Below are positions 21,334 through 33,235 of a DNA stretch of 64,000 nucleotides, piece after piece (within the stretch, counting starts at the first letter, position 1; each line of letters starts with the position of its first letter). A program made the translations under genes and the position numbers. Source of the stretch: Cotesia glomerata (Eukaryota > Arthropoda > Insecta > Hymenoptera > Braconidae); contig NC_058159.1 of the NCBI RefSeq assembly GCF_020080835.1, forward strand, positions 30,293,525 to 30,357,524, given 5' to 3'. Under the pieces are notes generated by a model. The model was not told the origin of the DNA and did no database searches. It was given only the letters and a program-made list of their open reading frames with translations.

Positions 21334-22588
21334 CTAAAAGACCATCAGGAGAAAAAGAAAAAGAAAGACAAATAACACAAGTTCTCGCGTGACTCATCTT
21401 TTTTTCAGTGTCGCTGACCCCTTTCCTCTTTCTAAAGACCAGATAAGAGGAAACTTTGGTGGCAAAAGTGTACCGCTGATCCTCGTTCTCGTCCTGACGT
21501 CGTCCCAGACGAGGCCGGGGGCAGAGAGGAGGCCGAGAGTTTTCTCTTAAATAGCAGAGCTGTTCTGGGATTGAGAGGTCATCGGGCCTAGGGGAAATCG
21601 AGGAAAAATGTCCCTGGTGCCTAACGGGAGGTGATAGCTGACGGGATGAGCCCCGGAGGCAATATCTTGAGATCCGGGCGATCAGAGCAGCACCCTCTCC
21701 CCCGTCCTCCCTAGTTTTGTGCAATGCAGACTAAGACTGAGACTAACTGCCGAAGAACGAGAGTACAAAGCGATATCGCTATCAAGACCGCCATGAACAT
21801 TCGACATTCCCCAGGCAGCTATGACGATTTTTGATCTGAATCGTGACTGTGATCTCGCCTCCTTCTACCCTTTATCGCTCCGCCGTAGAGCAAAAATGAA
21901 GTTTTATTTAAGTGCTGAGGCTGAGGGAAAATCAAAGTAGGCGTTTCTCAAACGTGTTATATGGATTATGTGTACTGTTTCGTTATATATGTCTATTATG
22001 GCTCTCGGGACTCGGGAAAATGAGGGCGCGTCTATTATACATACAGATATAGATGTACTGATAGTTATCTGTGTACCGAATACTGACACGGCAATGATTC
22101 GTATCGAGCAAGTTCAATATTTATTCATGGCCCGTGAGAACCATTGTATATTACTTACATATTATGGATAAATACATAAATGTATACAAACTAATGTCAA
22201 GTTTGAGATAGGTATAGATATAATTTAATATGTGTTTATATTCTAAGCCTTTTTTCTATCGTTCGGTTAAACATCTAAAATTCTTTACTGGAGTTCTAAT
22301 TTTTGGATTGTTCTTGTTTTGCTTATCTAATAACGGTTGTTAAAAATTGATTTTGTAATTGTAGAAAAAAATATAAATTTTTTCAGTAATATGGAAAAAA
22401 AATATCCATCAAAATTAAAAATAAAAAGTTATTAGATTTGGATATCAATATTTGAACTTGGAATTATTTTTCTTAACTCTTTGTACCAAAAATTGGATAT
22501 AAATTTAATTTTGAGAATTTTTAGTTTATCAAGTAATTCAAAAACTAAATTTTTGAATTTTTTATTTGAATATTTAAACTAAATATGA
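21334..22588. other. Non-coding stretch, no supported gene
   Basis: The GC-richer part 21340-22130 holds overlapping frames of 61-135 codons on both strands with no recognisable domain. 22200-22588 is AT-rich. Its left edge would be the polypyrimidine tract of the candidate minus-strand microexon. Confidence 0.45.
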
Positions 22589-23284
22589 TATATATTATTA
22601 AGAGAATAAGTAAAATTTTGTGGCCAGTGTATTTATATATAGTCAATTCATGAAGATAAGTATTTAGGCTGCATTCAAAAATGCTCTATCTCGAGAAACA
22701 TAATTAAGAAATGACCTTGTATCTCGTGATCTATTGACATTTTTAAAGATATAAGCTCATCCCGATGTTACACTCATCAAGACCTTTCATTTAAGTACCC
22801 ACATCAATTTTTAATGTATTTATATTTATTATATATGTGTATATATGAGAAATATATGAAAATACATGTGGGTATTCAAATGAAAGCTCTTGATCAGTGT
22901 AACATCAGGATGAGCTTATATATTTAAAAATGTCAATAGTTAAGAAAGTACAGTGTATTACCATAATCAAGAAACGACCTTATATTTTGAGAACTATTGA
23001 CATTTTTAAAGATATAAGCTCATTCCGATGTTACAATTATCAAGACCTTTCATTTGAGTACCCACATCAATTTTTCATATATTTATATATATTATATATA
23101 TATGTACATATGAAAAATATATCAAAATGCATGTGGGTACTCAAATGAAAGCTCTTGATAAGTGTAACACCGGAATGAGCTTATATCATTAAAAATGGAA
23201 ATAGTTAAAAAAGTACGGTGCAATTTAACAAAAGTCATTATTTAATAAAGCAAAATTTTATTTATTTATAGTTCACAAGTCACG
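22589..23284 (+). mobile_element. Non-autonomous Helitron family A, copy 4 (3' hairpin lost)
   Basis: The 5' end is TATATATTATTAAGAGAATA, with the usual TC changed to TA. It holds two palindromes, about 22725-22945 and 22990-23215, with short AT cores. The tail TTTAATAAAGCAAAATTTTA is present, but the element stops at TTCACAAGTCACG (23284). The terminal hairpin and CTAG are absent. Confidence 0.85.
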
Positions 23285-24801
23285 AAACAATTGAAATAAA
23301 GCCTAATTTTTTAAATTTTAATTCCAACAATCAAAAACTTATTCAATATAATCTAAAAAATTTTAATTTTAATTAAAATACTCAAAAAAAAATTTCTACG
23401 GACATATTACCTACACGTAACACAATTTAAAATAACAAATTAGAAACGCGATACACATAACGATCCATAAAGACCTTTATCGTGGGCTTTTTAATTCCCT
23501 TTTCCTGCTCTTTTGTAAGAGTGATCCAGCGTCGACCTAACGAACTCTATCAGGCACTCAGATGATACACTATTATCATTATCATTATAAAATACATCAA
23601 CATTATTATACACCGTCTTGGCTTATTGTCTCGTTTATTAACGCTAATAGGTATTGTCGGTAACCGAGAATATGGGACGACGACGGGTTAACAAGTGATA
23701 TCACAAATTTAGTCTCCTCTACTTATACTGGCATATTATACGAAGTGAGCTCGACCAATAAACCAACTTGCCAGCATTATCTTCATTGAGCCAAACGAAA
23801 TTAAACCGACTAATATATAATATGATAGAAGCATGCACACGAGTGTCGACGCGATGCATTTGCCCCGCGGTATTCTCGATACATATATAAGAAAGTTGAG
23901 GACTCAGAGGAGAGACAAAGCAGTTAAATAATAAAATATAATAATAAGATAAAGAGTCAAGACTGAGACAAAGAGGAAAAATAATGTGAGAGGAAAGAGC
24001 CAGAGGTTCATCCAATATATATGTGGGAGTCTTAACTCCGGAGACATGCGTGGGTCGGACCGGAACCAGGATGATTCACGTCTCACCGTAACCGCGACTT
24101 TGCCGTCAATACCTTTGGCCAAGTCTTGCCTTTAACTAGTCAAGCGTCGAATATTCCACTGCAGAATTGCTATTAATATTGCTATTACGTTTAATGTATA
24201 TTTATATACTTATACATGCATGAATTTAATATAATATATGTAGGGTAGAATGTCGCTCGGAATCTTTGAGCCAGTTGCAAAGAGCTTTCGAGCTTTTCGA
24301 TAAAAATCCTTCAATCGGAAAAATATATTACGGATTTTTGCTAATCTCACGCCCTCGCGCTTGCTTATAAAAGTTTTGAAGTGGAAGTCGAGGTTTCAGA
24401 GCAGTGCAGAGAGAGACAATGGTGCGTGGGCAGGAACACCGTTGGCGTGCGCCGAGCTCGTATGTGTTATGTGTATGAATATATGTTTATATATATGTAC
24501 ACCCTCGCATTAAATTAAATATCCCTGTGGCTATCGCGTTAAAGCGATTACTTCCGACGTTCGAGCAAAACGAACAGAACTTTACTAACTCATCCTCATC
24601 CATGACCCTGGACATGTTTAATGTACTGTGTGGCATCTATTTTGTGTGATGTGAAAAGGGTGTTTTGGTGTTTAGGTCCGAAATTCTGCGGATTGATGTT
24701 ATTTTACTAGAATTGTATTCAAATGCTCAAATTTATCGTAATTTCCATAAAATATTACCAAAAATTGGTATTTTCAGGATAAACAACAATAAAATTAAGC
24801 A
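23285..24801. other. Non-coding stretch, no supported gene
   Basis: AT-rich sequence at both ends brackets a GC-richer patch at about 23460-24660. Frames of up to 98 codons overlap in antisense and look like chance. Confidence 0.5.
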
Positions 24802-25038
24802 CACTGATAGAAGGATTTGTTTATAGTTGAAAATATTCATTAATATTTAACAAATCATTTATTAGAGACCTCTTATTAGTATTAAACAAATATTTCTTAG
24901 CATTTAAAATGGATTGTTTGTATTTAATAAATCTGATATTCATTTATTAAATATTAATAAACCTTTTAAATATTAAGAAATATTTGTCAAGGACTAAAAA
25001 ATGGTCTCTAATAAATAATTTATTAAATATTATCAGTG
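24802..25038. mobile_element. Palindromic MITE, CACTGATAGAAGG family, copy 2 (right end shortened)
   Basis: It shares its left end, the AACAAATCATTTATTAGAGA block and the central TAATAAATCTGATATT region with the copy at 17850. The right arm has lost about 30 bp just before its TATCAGTG terminus. A TA follows the right end, while CA precedes the left end. In both copies the left end is preceded by GCA. Confidence 0.75.
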
Positions 25039-26304
25039 TATTTTACGGCAGTAAAGTAAAAAGGGTCATATCATTTATAAATAATGATATTAATTGCACT
25101 TGAGATGAATAGACAAGATAATATTAATTTTAAAGATGTTTCATCTATTTAAGTATGTTAAAATAGTTCAAAATTACCTAATTATACTGTAAAATACTCT
25201 TTAGTATGTAAACTATTTTTTTATGATGTTTAATTATATTTATTTTAATTTTTAAAGTTACCATTTTAAGTCAAAATTTGAAACAAAATCAAAACTTGTT
25301 AATAAAATTGAATATTTTTTATTTTTTTACAAATATCAAATTATTTTTTACCATTTAAATTAATACTTTAACAATTAATTGAAACTATTTCGATTCCAAA
25401 CTAACTATTAAAAAAAATGAATTTTTTTCTTTAAAAAATAATTTCTAATAAAAAAAATAAATAAAGCACTAAAGTTTGACTGACAAAAATCTAGACTTAT
25501 CAGAGTCTCAGCAACAAAACACCTTACGTCGCGTGGCTCTTATTATACGAATTGCATTCCAGGAGAAGAAAGATACAGATACAGCATCAGCAGCAGCAAC
25601 CATTAAAGACCGGTCGGAAGCAACCGCATTCCTCCGGAATTCCGTGGGTACCAATCCAAATCTCCGCCTTTAACTCTCGTCCTTTCCCTCCACTGTCTTT
25701 ATCTCTTCCTTCGACTTAACTTATATATACACACAGAGAGATAAGTATATATGCCTTGTCTTTGACTGGAGATCAGGAGCAGCAAACACTGGTCTTGCTC
25801 TCTGGTCCTGTGTGCTTGAGGAAGAGGAAGAGGAGAGCTGACGATGAGTATGTCTGGATCTGGGCTGTCGACGAGCCACTAAACTATCCGCAAAACCCGT
25901 CTGCTGTATCCTCCATCCATCTATCTATGTACATGGAGGAGTCGAGCTTCTGGAGTCTGGAGCTATTCGTTAGCCTATTTATGTTTGTAATTACAAAGTC
26001 TTCACCGAGTTCTCGCCTCATTCCCCTTTGCTTGGGTTTGTTTGGACTCGCCTACTCCATTCGTCTGCTTCTGTACTTCTCAGTACATGCATAACACACG
26101 TACAAGGAGATGGATAATGTACATTGCTGTACTCTCTTGCCGAGGCATACCTGAGCACTTGAGATCGCTACCTGAAGCTTGTTCCTAGATCTGCTGATGA
26201 TGCTGACTAGACTCTGTGTAGACGTGAATCGTCTTATTTCAAACTAGATTCTATGTTAACAAAATTATCTAAGCGACAAGATAAATATCAATTCAGTCAT
26301 TTGT
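25039..26304. other. Non-coding stretch
   Basis: 25039-25470 is AT-rich. 25480-26240 is GC-richer, with CAGCAG-type and GAGGAA-type short repeats. A 112-codon frame at 25756-26094 has no recognisable feature. Confidence 0.45.
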
Positions 26305-27303
26305 AAATTTATCGTTATTTTTTTTTTTTTGTGATTATATTATAAGCTTATTTTTATTTCCACAGTTGTAATGTTTAATTTTTTTTTATGAAATTTTAAC
26401 CAATATGTATTCAAAAATAATTTTGATAAAGAAAAATTTGTTAATATTTGATGTTTCATGAATAGTTGTACTATTAAGTATTTTTTAAACTTATACGCCA
26501 TTGAATTCACTTTTATTGATGATATAAATATTTTTTTACTCTCTCAATAGAATAAACATAAAATTAAAGGACTAATTGGTCACTGTCAAATGATCAAATT
26601 TGATAACTGAGCAATTTTTAAATACTTTTTTGAACCTCTAAGACGGCATTGAATTGCTGATAAAGGTCAAAAGACCCAAAAATTCTGATTTTTTCCAAAA
26701 ATTATTTCACAATTGAGTTTTTCTAAGCTTCTTACAACCTCTAGATAAATTAAAAATAAACAATACTCATATTTCTGTAAAGTCTACAAATAATAAAAAA
26801 TTACAGAAATTTATCGTTATTATTTTTTAATGATTATATTGAAAGCTTATTTTTATTTCCACAGTTGTAATGTTTGATTTTTTTTATGAAATTTGAACCA
26901 ATATGTATTTAAAAATAATTTTAATAAAGAAAAATTTGTTAATATTTGATAAGTTTCATGAATAATTATACTTTTAAGTACTTTTTAAATTTCTACACCA
27001 TTGAATCCATTTTTATTGATGATCTAAATATTTTTTGATTCTCTAAATGAAATAAAAATCAAAAAACAAAATTAAAGGACTAATTAGTCATTATAAATGA
27101 TCAAAATCGTTAACTGAGCAATTTTTAAATACTTTTTTGAACCTTTGAGGCTTTGAATTGCCGATAAAGATCAAAAGACCCAAAAATTCTGATTTTCTCT
27201 AAAAATGATTTCACAATTCAGTTTTAAGCTTATTTCAACCCTAGATAAATTAAAAACAAACAATACTAATATTTCTATAAATTTTACAAATAACAAAAAA
27301 CTA
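26305..27303. repeat. Two-unit tandem duplication, 502-bp period
   Basis: AAATTTATCGTTATT starts at 26305 and again at 26807, and the two copies can be followed to about 27303. Shared blocks include TTTTTATTTCCACAGTTGTA, AAATTAAAGGACTAATT and AAAGACCCAAAAATTCTGAT. The copies differ by scattered substitutions and indels. Both retain the acceptor-like phrase TTATTTTTATTTCCACAG on the plus strand, but no donor follows at exon distance. The unit has stops in all frames. Confidence 0.85.
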
Positions 27304-28951
27304 CTACCAAGAAGAAAATGAAAACCCTCTTACTACCATCCACAATGATAACATCCCCAGTATATCACACCAGGCTATGATTACCCACCGATATGACTTG
27401 ACGCCAGCAATTAATAAGACGTCGGAAAAAGTTGTAATGAGAAAATATTGGATCTCTTGTTCCGTGCCCGAGATATAATAGTTACGTGCGAAACCGATAA
27501 TAAAAGTTTGTTTGAAAGCGCGATGAGAGTTTTGCTCGGCGAACCTGGAGGAGTAAGCTCATCTCAGGTCCCTCTCCCTAAAAGATAACCTCAGCTATTT
27601 ACCGAACAATAGCCCTCCGCTCGGTAGATCAATGAAGCTGTCGCCTGAGCTCGCTACAAGATTCTCGCCCTAAAAATCCTAAATTAGCCCGCTTTCATCC
27701 ACACATTATTATCATTATATAACCATCATCATCATTAAATTATTATTAGAAGAGCAGGAATGCAAAGGCACAAAGAGGGTGTAGGATAATTTATGTGCAA
27801 TTTCGCGGGCGATGGCGAATTTTCGCGCTTTGAGCCAGCACAGGCAATAAAGTTGGCGTCAGACGCACGAGGACGGGATCACCGACGGGGGTGCTACGAA
27901 CCGTTGTCGGTATCGGTATCGAGTAGGGTAAAGGGAGACGAACAACGGATGGGCTGAGCCAATAGGGCTTTTACATGGAATTGAATATCCAAAAACTAAA
28001 GCCTTGGTATTAGTTATATATTGTACGATGTATGTGCAGTGCATATAATACCTTTATACCTTTATCCCTTACACTACGTACAACATTAATTAATGCATGA
28101 GATTTTTCCAGAGAGATACGTGACAACATCGACGCACTGGTACCCTTCTGCACACAAACATACATGTGTGTTGTTGTTATTATCATTATTATATGTGTTG
28201 TGTCCGGCGTTGTTGCTCCGTGTCCATGTCCATGCGTGTTCGTACGCGCTAAGCTCGACATAGACAGACGTACAGTATCATACAGATACCACACCAGACA
28301 CATCAGTGAGTTTAAAACGTCCCATGGGAATCGCGTGGGTAGAATCGATCGATCGATCGACACTGCCGCCAGTATGTATGTATATGTGATAGGGTTCGCT
28401 CGCGTGTCTCTCGTCGTCGATCGCCTCCTCCTCTAATTTTATATTTTTTTTTATTTTGTCCCTTTTTATCTCTGTCACGCTTTTACTTGCTCGCTGCGGG
28501 ATGTTTTCGTCTTTATATTAGCTTTGAGTTGTATTGGCTTATATTGCCCTCTCGGTCCACTGTACACTGTACTCTCGGACGGAACAAATCCAAAATGGAC
28601 TTGCCGCCGGCGCCCGAAGGAGATTTATGACGAGCCAATGCAAATTTATCGATATTTTATTCCGTCGCCTCTTCCACGTCGTTTCATTTTCGCGTCGTTT
28701 TCACACGGGACTTTATGCACGTCGACACTTTGGATCAAGGCTTTCAAGGAGGTGATTTCGAAGTGAGATATTGGGGCTAAGGGGTAAGAGAGAGTAACTA
28801 GCAAGTTTAGACAGTGGTTTTCTTTGGTTGTAACGAGAAGTCATAAAGGGAATTTTTATGTGGGAAGGTGTGACGGAAAAGTTTTAATAGCTATATTAAT
28901 ATTGGCTTAAATTTATGGGCTTTTTTTTATGAAAATAAAAATATTTCTTAC
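27304..28951. other. Non-coding stretch, GC-richer
   Basis: It contains (GATC)n at 28343-28359, (ATT)-rich stretches near 27705 and 27735, and many overlapping frames of up to 117 codons. No recognisable domain is visible. The right end approaches the second candidate ratchet site. Confidence 0.45.
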
Positions 28952-28994
28952 CATTTAAATTTGTAAGGACAGTAATTGTAAAAAATTCACTCAC
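28952..28994 (-). other. Candidate recursive-splice (ratchet) site with 43-nt RS-exon, site 2
   Basis: On the minus strand TTTTTTTTTCTGTTGCAG (29012-28995) is fused to GTGAGTGAA, giving an acceptor and a donor at one AG/GT junction. Forty-three nt further, ATG is followed by GTAAGAAAT (junction 28952/28951). The segment has the same length as the one at 1983-2025. It shares with it the GTGAGTGAA start, CAATT.CT near the middle, CTT, and the ATG end, about 28 of 43 positions by eye. The acceptor tract here is purer and the second donor is GTAAG rather than GTGAG. A foldback element begins about 50 bp upstream in the direction of transcription. Use in splicing is inferred. Confidence 0.42.
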
Positions 28995-29047
28995 CTGCAA
29001 CAGAAAAAAAAATAATATTTTATTATTAACATACAATATACTAATAG

Positions 29048-29400
29048 CCCCCATGAAAAAAAAAGATATGTCTCGAAATACATAAAAAATATATTAAAAA
29101 TTTATAAAAAATATATAAATTATGTATAGTAAATATATTTTTAATAACTAACTTTTGGCCGGTTTTCATATATATTTTATATATTTAAAATATATTTTAT
29201 ATATATTCAAAATATATTTTTTTTATATTTTTAGCTATGTATTTTTGATGTATTTTAAGATATATCTTGAATATATCTAAAATATATATAAAAATCGGCC
29301 AAAAGTTAGTAATTAAAAATATATTTACTATAGATTTTAATATATTTAAAATATATTTTTAATATTTTTCGACATATATTTTTTTTTTTTTCATGAGGGA
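29048..29400. mobile_element. Foldback / palindromic MITE, CCCYCATGA ends
   Basis: The left end CCCCCATGAAAAAAAA is mirrored by TTTTTTTTCATGAGGG on the right. The arms match imperfectly throughout, including ACTAACTTTTGGCCGGTTTT on the left and its inverted counterpart near 29304-29323. The remaining sequence is AT dinucleotide-rich and non-coding. No obvious target-site duplication was found, so the superfamily is unknown. Confidence 0.65.
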
Positions 29401-30618
29401 GATTCTTTGATATTTAACAAAATATATTATTAATATGTTAATAAATGATTTTTTATACCAGATTAATTAATTAATAAATTGTTTCTCAATAAATTTACTA
29501 ATAAATAATACATTTTTTATATCTATTTATAAAAATTAAAAAAACAACATTTTATAAAAAAATAATTAATTTTTGGAACATTATTATCTCATATATTGAA
29601 AGAAAAAATTTGGTTGAGAGCTCCTTATAAATATACCCGGCAGATGACAGAGTAATATAAAGTACAAAGATATGCCCGGCAGTCAGAGCGTAATCCTTAA
29701 TATTAAGCTGGTAAGTGACATTTGAAGTTTTTAAAAAATAGCGATGATATCACTTGAAGTTATGAGTATCATCAATTTCCATCTTATTCACCGTTTGCCA
29801 CGATTGCAAGGAAATATACGCACACAAAAAAGGTATAATGTCAAAAAAAGTTTACTACCAGTGGATATCTTTTCTCGGGAGTTTTTACACCGAATGAAGA
29901 ACTGTGCCCGGCATACATATAATAGAGTATAGAGTAAGGAGTAAAGAATAAGAGGATGGCCGAAGCCGTGGAAAACGACTAGAGCTGGATCCATTTAAAT
30001 GAATCCCTCGGAAATATCTCCTGCGAGAAGGAAAAAGATAAAAAAAAGCTTATAGATGCTTTTAACATTTTTCTCACCTCGTCTTTACTGATATTACTGA
30101 TTTGAATTTCGCCATACTCTCGAGTTCCATCATAATCAGAGATTAACGGTGCATGAGCTCAATCACTGATATTAACCGAACGGGTGTGAGAGCCAGAAAA
30201 AGGCGTACGGTATTAGAAAAACAAAGTTAGATAAAGAAGTGAATAGATAGTTTTATGTATTACTTTACTTTACTTTATTTTATTTTATGGGTAAGTGGCT
30301 ATCAAAGCAACTAATGTAATCATATTTACTACCAATGTTAGTGTTTAGATGTTTGTTTATGCCGATTATATGTTTGCATATCAAGAAAGGTATATTGCTG
30401 CAATTTCGCTATAAACCAGACCGGAGGAGACTTTAGACCTAAATAGCTCCGTGAAATTGAAGTAAATCGATAGACTGTGAAGATAAAATCACAATTATGA
30501 AATGATACATTTGATGTAAGTAATTTATGATTTTTTTAAAGACGTAAGATTCTTTAATAAAAACATGAATTCTTCTGCAAAATAATTTTATTCTTGTATT
30601 AACAATATTTCTTTTGAA
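29401..30618. other. Non-coding stretch
   Basis: 29401-29640 and 30500-30618 are AT-rich, with moderately mixed sequence between them and a (TTTTA)-like run at 30263-30289. Short frames only. Confidence 0.5.
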
Positions 30619-31106
30619 TCTATATTATTAAGAGAATAAGCAAAATTTTGTCGCCAGTGTATTTATATGATAAAATGGGTTTTTATGAATAAATTTAGTA
30701 TAGTTGGAAAAGTCTTAACCTGAAGTTGTGCCTTTTCGCAGTATCATATCATTCTCACCAATTTATTATGATAAGCATTGAGGTTGTACTTGAAAATGCT
30801 CCATCTCTAGATACACAATTGAAAAATGACCTTATATCTCGTGAACTATTGACATTTTTAAAGATATAAGCTCATCTCGATGTTACACTCATCAAGACCT
30901 TTCATTTGAGTACTCACATGCATTTTCATATATTTTTCATATGTACATATATATATAATATATATAAATATATGAAAAATTGATGTGGGTACTCAAATGA
31001 AAAGTCTCGATGAGTGTAACATTGGGATGAGCTTATATCTTTAAAAACATCAATAATTAAGAAAGTACAGTGCAATTTAACAAAAGTCATTATTTAACAA
31101 GTTACG
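30619..31106 (+). mobile_element. Non-autonomous Helitron family A, copy 5 (single palindrome with inverted centre)
   Basis: It starts TCTATATTATTAAGAGAATA after an A. It has one palindrome (about 30840-31065) and a tail shortened to CATTATTTAACAAGTTACG, so the terminal hairpin and CTAG are gone. The palindrome centre is flipped relative to the other copies. Here the ATGCATTTTCATATATTTTTCAT half is on the left and AAAAATTGATGTGGG on the right. Confidence 0.85.
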
Positions 31107-32359
31107 TCCTTCGAAAATCTTTCTTGATTTAAGTAAAATTTTCTTTCAGTGTACAAATATTTTCCAACATTCGTTTGAAAAGTAAAAGTTTGATAAATGA
31201 ATTATCTGGTAAAACGATAATTTAAAAAGTAAGTTCTTTTATTTTTATCTCGACTCAATAAATTGGTAAAAACGAAACATGGAGGCAAAAAAGAAAAATC
31301 AGGTTGCTGATCTGGCCAGTTTTTCATCGGGGATTATCGGGATTGCGGGATAGGGCGAGCCTATGAAAAATTAGGCAGAGGCCGACTCGGTGGCTCTACT
31401 GGCTATCTATCGGCGAAAACTCTCGAAAAACGATAAGTTTTAAGAATAGAGCGTACACACGCGAGAATATAAGTCTCTGGATTATTGAACACCGGCGTGC
31501 CAGCTACCAACAATTTCGCAGCATCACACACTGGTGAGGATATCGAGGTATTTTTAGTGGTTTCCATGTACGTGGGTATGCGTAGGATTAACGCGGGCGT
31601 GTTTCTGTTAAAAGCCGATGGATTTAGCGATAGGTAAGCTACCAAATCGGCCTCCACCGCGATCGGTAACCGCCATATTTCACCGATCCAAGTGCCCATT
31701 ATTTTTCCCAACACCTTCTGAGCCACTGCACAACTTTCAAATCCTCCTGAGCTGTGTATGAAAACTTGTACAGCTCACACACTACACTACATGTGGGTGT
31801 GATGATAATAAATGAGTGAGTGAGGGATTTTATACACGATTGGCAAGGGCTCCGGCTGATGAGCCACTCAATTATCGCGATAACTCAACCTCAAAATAAA
31901 TTAAAAGTCTCTACTCTTCAAACAAAGAGAGATAACGACGAAAGTTTACTTAAGATCCAGGCATCCAACCATCCGACCGACTATCGCCCTTTTTTATTTT
32001 ACTTTCTTCATCATACCCAGTTCTCTAGCGAATCAAGCTTCGACACCTGCTGCTAAAGTACTTTAAGCAATAAACCAACTCACTGAACAGAATCCCATCT
32101 CAACAGAATAAAAAATATCTATTTTATAAATACATTTTCAATTACAAATTGATAGAAGCTTCAGTTTTAAATTTATTACTTTTTTTATGAGTTTTAAAAT
32201 TTAAAGTGTTAACCTTGTTTTTAAAAAAATGTGGAGTCATTTTGAATTTTTTAATTCAAGAAAAATTACTTGATAAATTTTCATTCTTCATGTTATTTAT
32301 TATCATAACAAGTCGGCAAGTTCAAAAGCCTCATACAAGTGTTTTTTATTCAAAATATA
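31107..32359. other. Non-coding stretch
   Basis: A GC-richer patch at 31290-32050 contains a 107-codon minus-strand frame (31403-31726). It has no recognisable domain and no convincing splice context. The rest is AT-rich. Confidence 0.45.
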
Positions 32360-33233
32360 GGGGAGAAGGGGGGTCAAATGAACCACGGGGCAATTGAACC
32401 ACTCGACTTAAAAATCGAAAAAATTGAAAAAACGCTTCATGCTCTTAGAATTAGATTCTAATATGTTAAACTCGGATATGATCAAAATTTGAAATCATTG
32501 CAATCGATAAATTTTGAAAAATTGAGATTTTCTTATTTTTAGGCATGCAACCTTTCTTTTCGCCTGGTGACAAATTGTTTAATAATATTTCAATTTTTGA
32601 ATTAATTGTTAAAATTTGAATTATAGTAGTTTTATTTACTTATATTTTTTAATCCTCACTTTTGTTTATAGTGATAGAATGGTTTATTTATTTATTATTT
32701 ACTATTAATTGTTTTAAAATTATACGGGGTCAATTGAACCAGCAGTCCCGGGGACGATTGAACCATACGGAGAAGCATGGGACATGCGCGCGCATCTTGA
32801 CTCGACGTGAAAAATACTCAGGGAAATAACCTAACAATTTGATAAACTCAATTTGTAATTAAAATTATTTTTAAATCGATTTTTAATTTATTAAATATAA
32901 TATATGTGTATTAAAAATGTGCAACAGTAATATTAGAAAGTAACAATTAATATGTTATTTATTAAAAGTTCGGGTTTGAGTTATAAATGTCATTGGTTCA
33001 ATTGACCCCGAGCAGTGGTTCAATTGCCCCGAGCGGGGGTCAATTGAACCATTCGACACGTTTGGATAAATTAATAATTTTTAAAAATTCACGTTGTTTA
33101 TTAACTAATTTATGTATTGATAATGATAGTAGACTTAATAAACTATCATTCCAAGAAAAAAATTTATTATTTAGTTTTAATTCGAATAGTAAAAATTACT
33201 AAACTTTTTGGTTCAATTGACCCCCTTCTCCCC
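32360..33233. mobile_element. TA-flanked terminal-inverted-repeat element, 874 bp
   Basis: The ends are inverted copies: GGGGAGAAGGGGGGTCAA on the left and TTGACCCCCTTCTCCCC on the right, each flanked by TA (32358-32359 and 33234-33235). The motif GGTTCAATTGMCCCC recurs inside in both orientations near 32400, 32730, 32755, 32995, 33015 and 33040, besides the termini. There is no transposase coding sequence; the interior is AT-rich with a G-rich island at 32725-33060. The TA flanks suggest a TA-targeting DNA transposon, but I cannot name the superfamily. Confidence 0.8.
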
Positions 33234-33235
33234 TA

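Noticed and set aside
31403..31726. 107-codon minus-strand frame of fairly protein-like composition
   Set aside because: I could not match it to any family, and no acceptor or donor frames it; kept only as a note.
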